22,624 nucleotides of DNA from Opitutaceae bacterium (lineage in GTDB: Bacteria > Verrucomicrobiota > Verrucomicrobiia > Opitutales > Opitutaceae): contig JAISTY010000056.1 of the NCBI GenBank assembly GCA_031272375.1, positions 1 to 22,624 of the forward strand, written 5' to 3'. The notes beneath the pieces were generated by a model. It saw nothing but the letters and a program-made list of their open reading frames with translations. It made no database searches and had not been told where the DNA came from. This document shows positions 1-6,807 of the stretch, in pieces. Position 1 is the first letter of the stretch. Each line of letters starts with the position of its first letter. The position numbers were made by a program, and so were the translations under genes.

Positions 1-960
1 ATCATCAAAGACCACGCACTCCAATCCGCGACCGTCCCCGACCCGGTCCTCAAACCCGGCGAAATCCTCGTCCGCGTGAAGGCCGCCGCCGTCAACCGCG
101 CCGACCTTATGCAGGTGGATGGCAACTACCCGCCCCCTCCAGGCGCCCCCGACTGGCCCGGCCTCGAAATCTCCGGCGAAATCGCCGAAATCCCCACCGG
201 CACCCCAGGCAATTGGAAGGTCGGCGACCCAGTCTGCGCCCTCCTCGGCGGCGGCGGCTACGCCGAACAAGTCGCCGTCCCCTGGGACATGCTCATGCCC
301 GTCCCCAAAAACCTCCCCCTCGTCGAGGCCTCCGCCCTCCCCGAAGCCTTCGCCACCGCCTACCTCAACCTCTTCATCGAGGGCGCCGCCAAACCAGGAC
401 AAACCTTCCTCATGCACGCCGGCGCCAGCGGCCTCGCCAGCGTCATCATCCCCATGGCTCGCGCCTTCGGCCTCCGCGTCATCACCACCGTCACCGACCC
501 CGAAAAAGCCCGCATGATCGCCCACCTCAACGCCGACGTCGTCGTGGACGCCTCCAAGGAAAACATCGCCGACGTCCTCAAACGCGAGGCCGACGCCGGC
601 CACCCCCTCAACCTCGCCATTGACTGTCTCGGAGGCGAACAACTCGCCGCCTGCCTCCCCCACGTCGCCTACATGTGCCGCTGGATCATGATCGCCACCC
701 TCGCCGGCGACATCGCCCCCGTGAACCTCCGCACGATGTTCATGAAAAACATCCGCCTCATCGGCAGCACCCTCCGCAGCAAGCCGCCCGCGACCAAGGC
801 CCAGATCCTCCAAAACCTCGTCCGCGACGTCTGGCCGAAAATCGAAAGCGGCGAACTCCGCCCGACCATCTTCAAAATCCTCCCGATAACGGAGGCCAAC
901 GCCGCCCACGCCCTCCTCCGCGAAAACAAAAGCGCCGGCAAAGTCATCCTTACCCTCTGA
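1..960 (+). CDS. NAD(P)H-quinone oxidoreductase, PIG3/QOR type (5' truncated by window edge)
   Basis: The frame is open from base 1, so the gene starts outside the window; 319 residues are visible. It belongs to the medium-chain dehydrogenase/reductase superfamily, in the zinc-free quinone oxidoreductase branch that reduces quinones or related carbonyls with NADPH in the cytosol. Seen in the sequence: the GroES-like start with VNRADLMQ followed by YPPPPGAPDWPGLEISGE, the usual PIG3-family signature; the nucleotide-binding turn HAGASGLASVIIPMA at about residues 139-153 with a Rossmann pattern after it; and a C-terminal region ending in AGKVILTL, typical of the family. No zinc-ligand cluster is seen. 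A GTG at 76 is in frame but lies inside the conserved N-terminal domain, so it is not the start. An MFS gene follows after 109 bp on the same strand. The physiological substrate cannot be read from the sequence. Confidence 0.9.
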   Translation: MIKDHALQSATVPDPVLKPGEILVRVKAAAVNRADLMQVDGNYPPPPGAPDWPGLEISGEIAEIPTGTPGNWKVGDPVCALLGGGGYAEQVAVPWDMLMPVPKNLPLVEASALPEAFATAYLNLFIEGAAKPGQTFLMHAGASGLASVIIPMARAFGLRVITTVTDPEKARMIAHLNADVVVDASKENIADVLKREADAGHPLNLAIDCLGGEQLAACLPHVAYMCRWIMIATLAGDIAPVNLRTMFMKNIRLIGSTLRSKPPATKAQILQNLVRDVWPKIESGELRPTIFKILPITEANAAHALLRENKSAGKVILTL

Positions 961-991
961 CCCGCCCCGCCCGCATTCCCGTCCCGCCGCG

Positions 992-1029
992 CGGCAACTT
1001 GTCGCCGCCCGGCGCGGCGGCTTGCCGCC
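992..1029. repeat. Intergenic 12-mer copy plus GGCGGC-TT-GCCGCC hairpin
   Basis: The gap between the oxidoreductase and the MFS gene holds a reverse-orientation copy of the dispersed 12-mer (CGGCAACTTGTC, 992-1003). A perfect 6-bp hairpin, GGCGGC-TT-GCCGCC, follows at 1016-1029 and itself begins like another copy (CGGCGGCTTGCC at 1015-1026). It could act as a weak terminator for the upstream gene, but there is no T-tract. Confidence 0.6.
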
Positions 1030-1069
1030 ACGCCCCTGAAATCCCATCCACCCGTCCCTCAACCCAACC

Positions 1070-2353
1070 ATGTTCAAATCCGCCAATCCCCTCCGTCCCT
1101 CCTACAAATGGGAGATGCTCACGCTGCTCTCCCTCGCCTTCTTCCTCAACCAGGCCGACCGCGCCATCTACGGCGTCGTCCTCCCCCACATCCGCGAGGA
1201 CCTCGGCCTGACCGCCTCCCAGGTCGGCCTCGTCGGCACCATCCTCTTCTGGACGATGGGCGTCATGATCCCCTTCGCCGGCTTCGTCGGCGACCGCGTC
1301 CCCAAGGCCCCCCTCATCACCTTCTGCCTCTTCTTCTGGAGCATCTCGACGCTCTTCACAGGCGCCGTCGGCGGCATCCTCGGCCTGATTCTGCTGCGCA
1401 GCGTCGCCACCGGCGGCAGCGAGGCCTTCTACGCCCCCTCCGCCTACGCGCTGATGGCCAAGTTCCACACCACCACGCGCTCCATCGCCCTCTCCATCCA
1501 CCAGGCCGCCTTCTACACCGGCATCATCACCAGCGGCTTCCTCGCCGGCGGCATCGCCGAGAAATGGGGCTGGCGCCACGCCTTCTACATCTACGGCGGC
1601 TGCGGCGTCGTCCTCGGCGTCGTCTTCCTCTTCCGCCTCCGCGACACCAGGGGCGCCACCCTGCAAACCGCCGGACAAGCCGCCGCCCCGCAACCCGCCG
1701 CCGAACCGCCGCCGTCCTTCCGCGAGTCCTTCCTCCTCGTTTTCCGCGTGCCCACCGCCCTGCTGATCGCCTGCGGCTTCGCGGCCCTCAACAGCGTCCA
1801 CACCGCCCACATCGTCTTCGGCTCGGAGCTGTTCCTCGAAAAATTCCCCAAACTCTCCCTCACGCAGGCCGGCTTCTACTCCATGTCCATCCACTACAGC
1901 TTCGCCTTCGTCGGCATCATCGCCGGCGCCGCGCTCTCCGACTGGATGGTCCGGCGGCGTCCGGGTTTCCGCCTCGAAATGCAGACCCTCTCGATGATTC
2001 TGGGCGCGCCGGCGATTGTCTGGATGGGCCTTTCGCCGGACCTCTTCTCCATTTGCGCGGCGATGGCTGTCTTCGGCCTGATGCGCGGCTTCTACGAGAG
2101 CAACACGCAGGCCGCCCTCTTCGACGTGATACCGCCGCGTTTCCGCGCCATGTCCTGGGCGGTCGTGGGGCTTATCGGCCTTGCCCCCAGCTCCTTCTCC
2201 CCGCTGGTGATGGGCATGGTCAAAGGCCGCTTCCCCGAGCACGGCTACGCCTGCGGCTTCGCCTGCATGGGCATCCTCTGGGTCCTCGGCGCCATAGCCA
2301 TCCTCGTCGCCAGAACCCGCACCTTCAAACGCGACCGCATCGCCCTCTGCTGA
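1070..2353 (+). CDS. MFS transporter (sugar-phosphate/organic-anion permease-like)
   Basis: A 427-residue inner-membrane permease of the major facilitator superfamily with about 12 hydrophobic segments. The first half has TM1 with LNQADRAIYGVVLPHI, then a cytoplasmic loop GDRVPKAPLI, which is the MFS loop 2-3 signature in the form G-D-R, then LRSVATGGSEAFYAPSAYAL, a TM4 typical of the hexuronate/glycerol-3-phosphate permease side of the family. A hydrophilic Ala/Pro linker (about residues 200-220) joins the two six-helix halves and contains a copy of the dispersed 12-mer encoding GQAAA. The start codon has no Shine-Dalgarno sequence; the leader is C-rich. Substrate is not determinable. The gene converges on the abiE pair, with a GC hairpin between them. 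Confidence 0.85.
   Translation: MFKSANPLRPSYKWEMLTLLSLAFFLNQADRAIYGVVLPHIREDLGLTASQVGLVGTILFWTMGVMIPFAGFVGDRVPKAPLITFCLFFWSISTLFTGAVGGILGLILLRSVATGGSEAFYAPSAYALMAKFHTTTRSIALSIHQAAFYTGIITSGFLAGGIAEKWGWRHAFYIYGGCGVVLGVVFLFRLRDTRGATLQTAGQAAAPQPAAEPPPSFRESFLLVFRVPTALLIACGFAALNSVHTAHIVFGSELFLEKFPKLSLTQAGFYSMSIHYSFAFVGIIAGAALSDWMVRRRPGFRLEMQTLSMILGAPAIVWMGLSPDLFSICAAMAVFGLMRGFYESNTQAALFDVIPPRFRAMSWAVVGLIGLAPSSFSPLVMGMVKGRFPEHGYACGFACMGILWVLGAIAILVARTRTFKRDRIALC
1674..1685 (+). repeat. Dispersed 12-mer, GACAAGCCGCCG
   Basis: Exact consensus copy in the central cytoplasmic linker of the MFS permease; it encodes part of GQAAA, in a stretch that is poorly constrained in this family. Confidence 0.8.
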
Positions 2354-2362
2354 AAACCGCCC

Positions 2363-2393
2363 GCGCGCCGCGCGCGTCAGCCCCGCGGCGCGC
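2363..2393. terminator. Bidirectional GC hairpin between convergent genes
   Basis: GCGCGCCGCG (2363-2372) pairs perfectly with CGCGGCGCGC (2384-2393) across an 11-nt loop. It lies between the stop of the MFS gene and the stop of abiEii, so it could end transcription from both sides. There is no T-run on either strand, so it is not a classic intrinsic terminator. CGCGCGTCAG is also directly repeated here, at 2371-2380 and around 2390-2399. Confidence 0.5.
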
Positions 2394-2394
2394 G

Positions 2395-3189
2395 TCAGAG
2401 AAGTTTCAAAATGGCGTTTTTCTCAAAGAGCGCGGCGTCCTCCTTGCGCTCAAGGAAGGGGCGGACATCGAGGAGAAGCGCGTCCATCGCGAATGTCTCC
2501 AGACGATCGCGGACAAGCTGCCGCCATTGGGCGGCTTGGAAGGTTCCGGCGCCGTTTGTCTGGTCGAACGCGTTTTGAAGAAACGGAAGATTGGGTTCCT
2601 GCGGCGGCACTTTGGAACGATACCAGATGAGGTCGAACCAGTCGCGCCCCTTGGGATAAGCGCGGCATATGAGCGCGTGCAGCTTGCCGGCAAAGAGTGA
2701 CGGAAGATTGTAATGTTGAACGAGAAATGTCAGGTTGCGCGTGACGATTGTGCGTTCGCAAACCGCTCCGGCGGGCGGACGGGTGTCAATTTCAAGTTTG
2801 ATGGAGAGTTTTTGATCGGGGTAGGCGGACAAGCCCGCGTCATGGAGCAGGCCGGCGATGCGAATCCAGGCGGTGTTGACGGTTTTCCGGTCGTTCCAGG
2901 TCAGTTCCGCCGGCAGGTTGTTGAGGGCGAGGTCGCGCTTCACTTTTGCGAGCCACTTTTTGCCATCGTAGCCATCCGGCGAGACAAGGGAGAAATCAAG
3001 GTTCTCGGAGAAGCGCGGCAGGTTGTGCAGGAACCGCAACGCGGTGCCGCCGACAAACGCGATGCTCGCGGCGGCCTCGCTTTCATGGAGCGAGCGCAGG
3101 ACGAGCGCCTGGACGTATTCGCGCAACAGGTTCAGGGCGGCCTCCGGCGTGCCGGCGGAGCGGGCGAGTTGAAGGGCTTGTTCTTTCAT
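2395..3189 (-). CDS. abiEii: AbiEii-type nucleotidyltransferase toxin
   Basis: A 264-residue protein of the AbiEii/AbiGii family, the toxin half of type IV toxin-antitoxin systems. Members carry a DNA polymerase beta-like nucleotidyltransferase fold; related toxins such as MenT modify tRNA 3' ends. Seen here: FVGGTALR (about residues 45-52), PRFSENLDFSL (58-68), KLSIKLEIDTRPP (127-139) and FAGKLHALICRAYPKGRDWF (166-185). These are the four motifs in the expected order, with catalytic-site candidates D65, K169 and D183. Position 63 is Asn, where many relatives have Asp (SEDLDF). The start at 3189 is chosen because GGAGG lies six bases upstream and because ATG overlaps the upstream gene's TGA as ATGA. 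This is the only strong Shine-Dalgarno sequence seen in the window. A longer in-frame extension runs into the antitoxin gene and is not credible. Confidence 0.9.
   Translation of the reverse strand: MKEQALQLARSAGTPEAALNLLREYVQALVLRSLHESEAAASIAFVGGTALRFLHNLPRFSENLDFSLVSPDGYDGKKWLAKVKRDLALNNLPAELTWNDRKTVNTAWIRIAGLLHDAGLSAYPDQKLSIKLEIDTRPPAGAVCERTIVTRNLTFLVQHYNLPSLFAGKLHALICRAYPKGRDWFDLIWYRSKVPPQEPNLPFLQNAFDQTNGAGTFQAAQWRQLVRDRLETFAMDALLLDVRPFLERKEDAALFEKNAILKLL
2512..2523 (+). repeat. Dispersed 12-mer, variant GACAAGCTGCCG
   Basis: Copy lying antisense within the 3' part of abiEii; it is the only one inside the toxin-antitoxin segment. Confidence 0.6.
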
Positions 3190-3839
3190 GGGATTTCCTC
3201 CGTGCCAATGGTGTTGTCGCCCTCGTTGTCGCGCAGGGCGAGCCAGGTTTTCGCGGCCCGCAAAAGGCGCGGTCGCCCGGCGCGTTCCGCGTATCCCAAA
3301 AGGCGGGCGGCGTCCACGACACCGGTGTTTTGGTAGCGCATTTCGCCGAGGCGCGCGGGCGTCCATTCGCCCGTTGAAAGATGCCAGTGGTCAAGCAGGG
3401 CTTTCTCGGGTTCCGCAACGAGGAGGGTTCCTCCGGCGAATGTTGTCTGATGATAGCCGAAGAACGCCCCGTTCTTGAGGTGGCGATAGGAGAAAACGCC
3501 GAGCGCGTTTTCAAAGCGGCGCGGAACGCGGGTGGTGACGGCGGTGAGTTCCGAAACGCGTTCGGGAATCAAATCGTAAAATCCCAGCGCCCAACGGTCG
3601 CTCAAATAGGAGGGCGCGTAGAGCAACGCGGAAAGCGCGGCGGGATTGCGCGGGACGTGGGCGAAGGGTTCCGCCAGACAATACATACCCCGCCGCAACG
3701 GGAGCAGCTTGCCTTGCGCAATCCATCGGGAGAGCTGGACTTTGAGCGATGCGCGCGAGCCTGGTTCGATTTGGAAAAGCAGGGCGAAATCAAAGCAGGG
3801 CAGCATCGCGGTATGCGCCAATAAATCGTCAAATCTCAT
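3186..3839 (-). CDS. abiEi: AbiEi-type antitoxin / transcriptional autorepressor
   Basis: A 217-residue protein upstream of, and overlapping by four bases, the AbiEii toxin. AbiEi antitoxins have an N-terminal winged helix that binds operator DNA and a C-terminal domain that counteracts the toxin; in the known systems they repress their own operon. Seen here: SLKVQLSRWIAQGKLLPLRR followed by GMYCL (about residues 32-56), the expected winged-helix start; YAPSYLSDRWALGFYDLIPE (about 74-93), a conserved AbiEi core motif; and EPEKALLDHWHL (about 142-153), also typical. The start ATG at 3839 has no Shine-Dalgarno sequence, in contrast to the toxin. A perfect 25-bp palindrome lies 72 bp upstream and is the best operator candidate. 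Composition is less GC-extreme than the flanks, which fits a mobile defence cassette. Confidence 0.88.
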   Translation of the reverse strand: MRFDDLLAHTAMLPCFDFALLFQIEPGSRASLKVQLSRWIAQGKLLPLRRGMYCLAEPFAHVPRNPAALSALLYAPSYLSDRWALGFYDLIPERVSELTAVTTRVPRRFENALGVFSYRHLKNGAFFGYHQTTFAGGTLLVAEPEKALLDHWHLSTGEWTPARLGEMRYQNTGVVDAARLLGYAERAGRPRLLRAAKTWLALRDNEGDNTIGTEEIP

Positions 3840-3911
3840 GAATGTTGGTTAGCATTTATGTTATGTTTTGCAAACGGTTCTTGATGGCGTTTGGGGAGGG
3901 GGGATTGGTCG

Positions 3912-3936
3912 CGAAATTACGAAATTCGTAATTTCG
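3912..3936. promoter_or_regulatory. Perfect 25-bp palindrome, candidate AbiEi operator
   Basis: CGAAATTACGAA and its exact reverse complement TTCGTAATTTCG flank a single A. It is AT-rich in a GC-rich region and sits between the divergent abiEi (-) and the small exported-protein gene (+). AbiEi proteins are known to bind inverted repeats in their own promoter, so autoregulation is the leading explanation; control of the rightward gene is also possible. Confidence 0.55.
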
Positions 3937-4001
3937 GAGCAAACTTTGGCATGGCGAAAAATCGGCTTTTCATTTTCCGGCGCGGCGGGTTGGGTGCGGG
4001 C

Positions 4002-4316
4002 ATGAATCGGCATGACAGCGGTCCGTCGGTTGTGTGGCGCGTGTTCGCGGCCCCGCTCGCGGCGCTGTTGCTCGCGGTGTCAACAGCCGCCGCGGCGCCG
4101 GGGGCGCACCAATTTTTCCACGCGGACGCGGCGGAGCCGGGACACGTCTGCGCGGTGACTTTGTTCGCCCATGGCGTCGAGGAGGCTGTGCCGCCGGCGT
4201 TGGAAATCGCCGTGCCGGTCGCGGTTGAAACGCCGCGGCAACTTGTCGGCGGGGACGCGGTTTTTGCCGCGCCAGAACGCCGGCTGCCGCCGGGTCGCGC
4301 GCCGCCGGCCTGTTGA
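4002..4316 (+). CDS. Small exported His/Cys protein preceding the TonB receptor
   Basis: A 104-residue predicted exported protein. Residues about 10-30 (VVWRVFAAPLAALLLAVSTA) form a signal-peptide core with cleavage plausible after AAAA. The mature part begins GAHQFFHADAAEPGHVCAVTLF, with three His and one Cys spaced as in a possible metal-binding motif, then a Pro/Ala/Val-rich tail ending in Cys. I do not know a named family; the H-x3-H plus HxCAVTLF pattern and the position ahead of a ZnuD-like receptor suggest a role in metal uptake or sensing, which is inference. An in-frame ATG at 3951 with a GGAG 11 bases upstream would add 17 residues, but would place a charged segment before the signal peptide. 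A reverse copy of the dispersed 12-mer lies at 4236-4247 inside the gene. Confidence 0.55.
   Translation: MNRHDSGPSVVWRVFAAPLAALLLAVSTAAAAPGAHQFFHADAAEPGHVCAVTLFAHGVEEAVPPALEIAVPVAVETPRQLVGGDAVFAAPERRLPPGRAPPAC
4236..4247 (-). repeat. Dispersed 12-mer, variant GACAAGTTGCCG
   Basis: Identical to the intergenic copy at 992-1003, here inside the small exported-protein gene, where it encodes RQLVG on the gene strand. Confidence 0.7.
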
Positions 4317-4358
4317 AAAAAGGCATCGCCGAAGTCGCTCCGATTTTCCGCGCGCGCC

Positions 4359-4370
4359 GACAAGCCGCCG
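4359..4370 (+). repeat. Dispersed 12-mer, GACAAGCCGCCG
   Basis: Consensus copy in the gap between the small exported-protein gene and the TonB receptor gene, where no coding constraint could have created it. Confidence 0.8.
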
Positions 4371-4398
4371 CGCGTTTTTCAACAACAACGTCCGTGAA

Positions 4399-4430
4399 CA
4401 CCCGTTCGGGTTAATAAACCCCTTTTGGGG
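4399..4430. promoter_or_regulatory. Two adjacent short hairpins in TonB-receptor leader
   Basis: ACCCG-TT-CGGGT at 4400-4411 and CCCC-TTTT-GGGG at 4419-4430 are separated by AATAAA-like sequence. They could terminate read-through from the small upstream gene or fold in the leader of the receptor mRNA. The stems are short and no T-tract follows. Confidence 0.3.
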
Positions 4431-4480
4431 AAACCGCCGGATTACCCGCGGGGTTTGCGGATTTTAACGGACAACATAAG

Positions 4481-4511
4481 CATATTCTATTAACTATAAA
4501 TAGATTATATG
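4481..4511. promoter_or_regulatory. AT-rich inverted repeat, candidate promoter/operator of TonB receptor
   Basis: TCTATT (4486-4491) and AATAGA (4499-4504) are perfect inverted arms around the 7-nt centre aactata, and the outer bases CATAT and ATATG continue the symmetry with a 2-nt offset. It lies 47-77 bp before the receptor ATG and is sharply AT-rich against its surroundings. A Zur/Fur-type metal regulator site is possible by context, but the sequence does not match the enterobacterial Zur or Fur consensus. Confidence 0.4.
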
Positions 4512-4557
4512 TCCATGAAAAGGCTTCCATTTAACGGCGGACAAAATCTGTTTTATC

Positions 4558-6807
4558 ATGAAATTCCCCAACGCACTTCAAAACGCGCGGCTGTTTGCGG
4601 CCGTGTTCGCCTTAACTCCCGCCCTGCGCGCGGACGGACAAGCCGCCGCCGTGCAACCACCATCCACCCAACCTCTTGCGGAAAACCCTGCCCCAAATAA
4701 GGGACAGGTTAATAACGCCGCCGGCAAGGGACAGGTCAAAAATACCGGCGACGGCGATAGCCCCGATAAGGGACAGGTTAATCGCGGACGGGTTGTCGGC
4801 GGCTTGTCCGCGGACGGGGGGGCGACTGCCGATAAGGGACAGGTTAAAAATAAGGGACAGGTTATTAACGGGGAGGCGGGCGGCGGGCGGAGGGACGCGC
4901 GACAAGCTGCCGTCCGGCTTGACGCTCAACAAGTTGCCGACGACGAGGTTGTTCTGCTGGAGGCGCAGGTGGTGACGGCGGCGCCGTTCCGCCGGGACAG
5001 GGCGGAGCTGGCGGCGGCAACCAATGTGCTGGCGGGGGAACAGTTGCGACGGGCCGCCGCGACGTCGTTGGGGGAGACGCTGGACGGGGAGCCGGGGCTG
5101 GCGGCGTCGGGGTTCGCGCCGGGGGCAAGCCGTCCGGTCATCCGCGGGTTGGGCGGGGCGCGAGTGCTGGTGCTGGAGGACGGGTTGGGGACGTTGGACG
5201 CGTCCGTTGTCAGTCCGGATCATGCGGTTGCGTTGGAGCCGCTTTTGGGCGGGCGTGTGGAGGTGGTGCGGGGGCCGGCGGCGTTGTTGCACGGGAGCGG
5301 GGCGGTCGGCGGGGTCGTTAACGTCATTGACGGCCTGATCCCCGAAAGCGCGGGGTCGGCGGCTTGCTCGGGGCGGTTTGGGGGACAGGTTAATTCCGAT
5401 GACAACGGGCGCGTCGGCGGCGGGCGGTTGGAGGGCGCGGCGGGCGGGGCGGTGGCGTGGCGGCTGGACGGGTTGCGCCGCGAGGCGGGGAATCGGCGGA
5501 CGCCGGCGGGGGTTGTCGAGAACAGCGCGGTGGAGACGGAGGTGTTGCGCGGCGGCTTGTCGTGGGTGGGGGCGCGCGGGCGCGCGGGGGTGTCGGCGAC
5601 GGGTTTTGGGAGCGATTACGGGGCGGTCGCGGAGGAGGATGTCACGATACGGTTGAAACGGCGGCAGCTTGCGGCGGAGGGGGCGTTGGAGCGGTTGGGC
5701 GGGTTTTTCAGCGGGTTGCGGACAAAGGCGGGGTTCACGGATTACCGGCACACGGAGTTCGAAGGGGACGAGACGGGGACGGTTTTTAAGAGCCGGGGAG
5801 GGGAGGCGCGGGCGGAATTGCTGCACGGGCGGACGGGCGGGTTTGAGGGGGCGTGGGGCGCGCGGGCGGGCGCGGACCGCTTCTCGGCGGAGGGCGAGGA
5901 GGCGTTCCTGCCGGCGTCGCGGACGGTTTCGGGGGAGGTGTTCGCGTTCGAGGAATGGGCGCGCGGCGGGACGCGGGCGCAGCTGGCGGCGCGGGCGCAA
6001 TTCCAACGCGTCCGGCCCGAGGGCGGCGCCGCGCGGAGGGACTGGACGGGGGCGTTTTCGGCGGGCGTCGTGCGGGACATCGGGGGCGGTTGCGCGGTGA
6101 CGCTCTCGGTGACGCGGAGCGGGCGGGCGCCGTCGGCGCAGGAGTTGTTCGCCGACGGGCCGCACGCGGGGACGGGCGCGTTCGAGATCGGCGACAGCGC
6201 CCTCGCCTGCGAACGCGTGTGGTCGGGCGATCTCGGCATCACTCGGAAAACGGGGCGCGTGACGGGGGCGTTGCGGGTGTTTGCGACGCGGTTCGACGGG
6301 TTCATTTCCGAGCGGGCGACGGGGGAGGTCAGGGACGGGCTGCCGGTGTATCGGTTCGCGCAAAGCGACGCGGTGTTTTGGGGCGCGGAGGCGGAGGCCG
6401 TTTTCAAATTGCTGGACGCGCCGGACAACGCGGTGGAGCTGCGCGTGACGGCGGACGCGGTGCGGGCGGAGACGCGCGGGGGCGCCCGCGGCAGGCTGCC
6501 GCGGATGACGCCGTCGCGGGCGGGGGCGGAGCTGACCTGGCGCGGACGGTGGCTGACGGCGACGGCGGGGTTGCGGGCGGCGGACCGCGCGCGGCGGCCC
6601 GCCGCGGAGGAGACGGCGACGGCGGGGTGGTGCCTCGTGAACGCGGAGGTCGCCGTCCCAGTGAGGGCGGGAGGGTTTTCGGGGGAGTTTTTCCTGCGGG
6701 GGACGAACCTGACAAACCAGTTGGCGCGAAACCACGTCTCGCTGCTGAAGGACAAAATGGCGGCGGGCCGGCGCGGCGTGACCGCCGGCGCGCGCGTGGC
6801 GTTTTAA
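4558..6807 (+). CDS. ZnuD-like TonB-dependent outer-membrane receptor with repeat-built linker
   Basis: A 749-residue outer-membrane receptor. Residues 1-25 form a signal peptide. Residues about 30-125 are a low-complexity linker with five KGQV-N/K/I units made by an inserted DNA repeat. A TonB-box-like VVLLEAQVVT (131-140) leads into the plug. PGASRPVIRGLGGARVLVLE (188-207), VSPDHAVALEPLL (218-230) and VEVVRGPAALLHGSGAVGGV (234-253) closely match the ZnuD zinc-receptor plug. Barrel motifs typical of the same branch follow (DYRHTEFEGDETGTVF, then AFLPASRT and FAFEEWA), and the chain ends in Phe as barrel proteins do. Uptake of zinc or another metal is inferred from the branch and from the convergent CDF exporter; the His-rich loops of neisserial ZnuD are not evident. 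Codons end mainly in G, unlike the C-ending codons of neighbouring genes. The start has no Shine-Dalgarno sequence. Confidence 0.88.
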   Translation: MKFPNALQNARLFAAVFALTPALRADGQAAAVQPPSTQPLAENPAPNKGQVNNAAGKGQVKNTGDGDSPDKGQVNRGRVVGGLSADGGATADKGQVKNKGQVINGEAGGGRRDARQAAVRLDAQQVADDEVVLLEAQVVTAAPFRRDRAELAAATNVLAGEQLRRAAATSLGETLDGEPGLAASGFAPGASRPVIRGLGGARVLVLEDGLGTLDASVVSPDHAVALEPLLGGRVEVVRGPAALLHGSGAVGGVVNVIDGLIPESAGSAACSGRFGGQVNSDDNGRVGGGRLEGAAGGAVAWRLDGLRREAGNRRTPAGVVENSAVETEVLRGGLSWVGARGRAGVSATGFGSDYGAVAEEDVTIRLKRRQLAAEGALERLGGFFSGLRTKAGFTDYRHTEFEGDETGTVFKSRGGEARAELLHGRTGGFEGAWGARAGADRFSAEGEEAFLPASRTVSGEVFAFEEWARGGTRAQLAARAQFQRVRPEGGAARRDWTGAFSAGVVRDIGGGCAVTLSVTRSGRAPSAQELFADGPHAGTGAFEIGDSALACERVWSGDLGITRKTGRVTGALRVFATRFDGFISERATGEVRDGLPVYRFAQSDAVFWGAEAEAVFKLLDAPDNAVELRVTADAVRAETRGGARGRLPRMTPSRAGAELTWRGRWLTATAGLRAADRARRPAAEETATAGWCLVNAEVAVPVRAGGFSGEFFLRGTNLTNQLARNHVSLLKDKMAAGRRGVTAGARVAF
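4637..4648 (+). repeat. Dispersed 12-mer, GACAAGCCGCCG
   Basis: Copy right after the signal peptide of the TonB receptor, encoding GQAAA as in the MFS linker and FtsY copies. Confidence 0.8.
4697..4866 (+). repeat. Array of five GGGACAGGTTAA units inside the TonB receptor gene
   Basis: Cores start at 4701, 4728, 4770, 4836 and 4854: GGGACAGGTTAA three times, GGGACAGGTCAA once and GGGACAGGTTAT once, mostly preceded by ATAA or TAA. Every core starts at the same codon phase, so each is read as (N/D/G)KGQV(N/K/I). That phase avoids the in-frame TAA that another phase would create. Spacing is irregular (27, 42, 66 and 18 bp), so this is not simple slippage of one unit. Confidence 0.9.
4797..4808 (-). 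repeat. Dispersed 12-mer, GACAAGCCGCCG
   Basis: Reverse-orientation copy among the GGGACAGG units of the receptor linker. On the minus strand it runs directly into a second partial unit, GACAACCCG (4789-4797). Confidence 0.8.
4901..4912 (+). repeat. Dispersed 12-mer, variant GACAAGCTGCCG
   Basis: Copy at the end of the receptor linker. A near-copy with AACAAGTTGCCG lies at 4928-4939. Confidence 0.7.
5382..5393 (+). repeat. Sixth GGGACAGGTTAA unit, in first barrel strands of TonB receptor
   Basis: The unit is read as GGQVNS, in the same phase as the linker copies but about 520 bp downstream, inside the transition from plug to barrel. The preceding bases (5357-5368) also contain a 12-mer variant, CGGCGGCTTGCT. 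Confidence 0.75.
5550..5561 (-). repeat. Dispersed 12-mer, GACAAGCCGCCG
   Basis: Reverse copy within the receptor barrel, read on the gene strand as RGGLSW. Confidence 0.75.

Noticed and set aside
2713..3336. Plus-strand open frame opposite abiEii
   Set aside because: It is antisense to a gene with four recognised nucleotidyltransferase motifs, a Shine-Dalgarno sequence and an ATGA-coupled partner.
4481..4511. A definite Zur or Fur box before the TonB receptor
   Set aside because: The arms do not match the known enterobacterial Zur or Fur consensus and the 6-7-6 geometry is unusual; it is kept only as an unassigned operator candidate.
4697..4866. CRISPR array or simple tandem repeat reading of the GGGACAGG units
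   Set aside because: Repeats are only about 12-18 bp, spacers are irregular (18 to 66 bp periods), the region is in frame within a gene, and no cas genes are present.
4612..6735. A 707-codon minus-strand open frame opposite the TonB receptor
   Set aside because: The product is Arg/Pro-rich with no domain, while the plus strand has full ZnuD-like plug and barrel motifs. Lack of stops follows from high GC.
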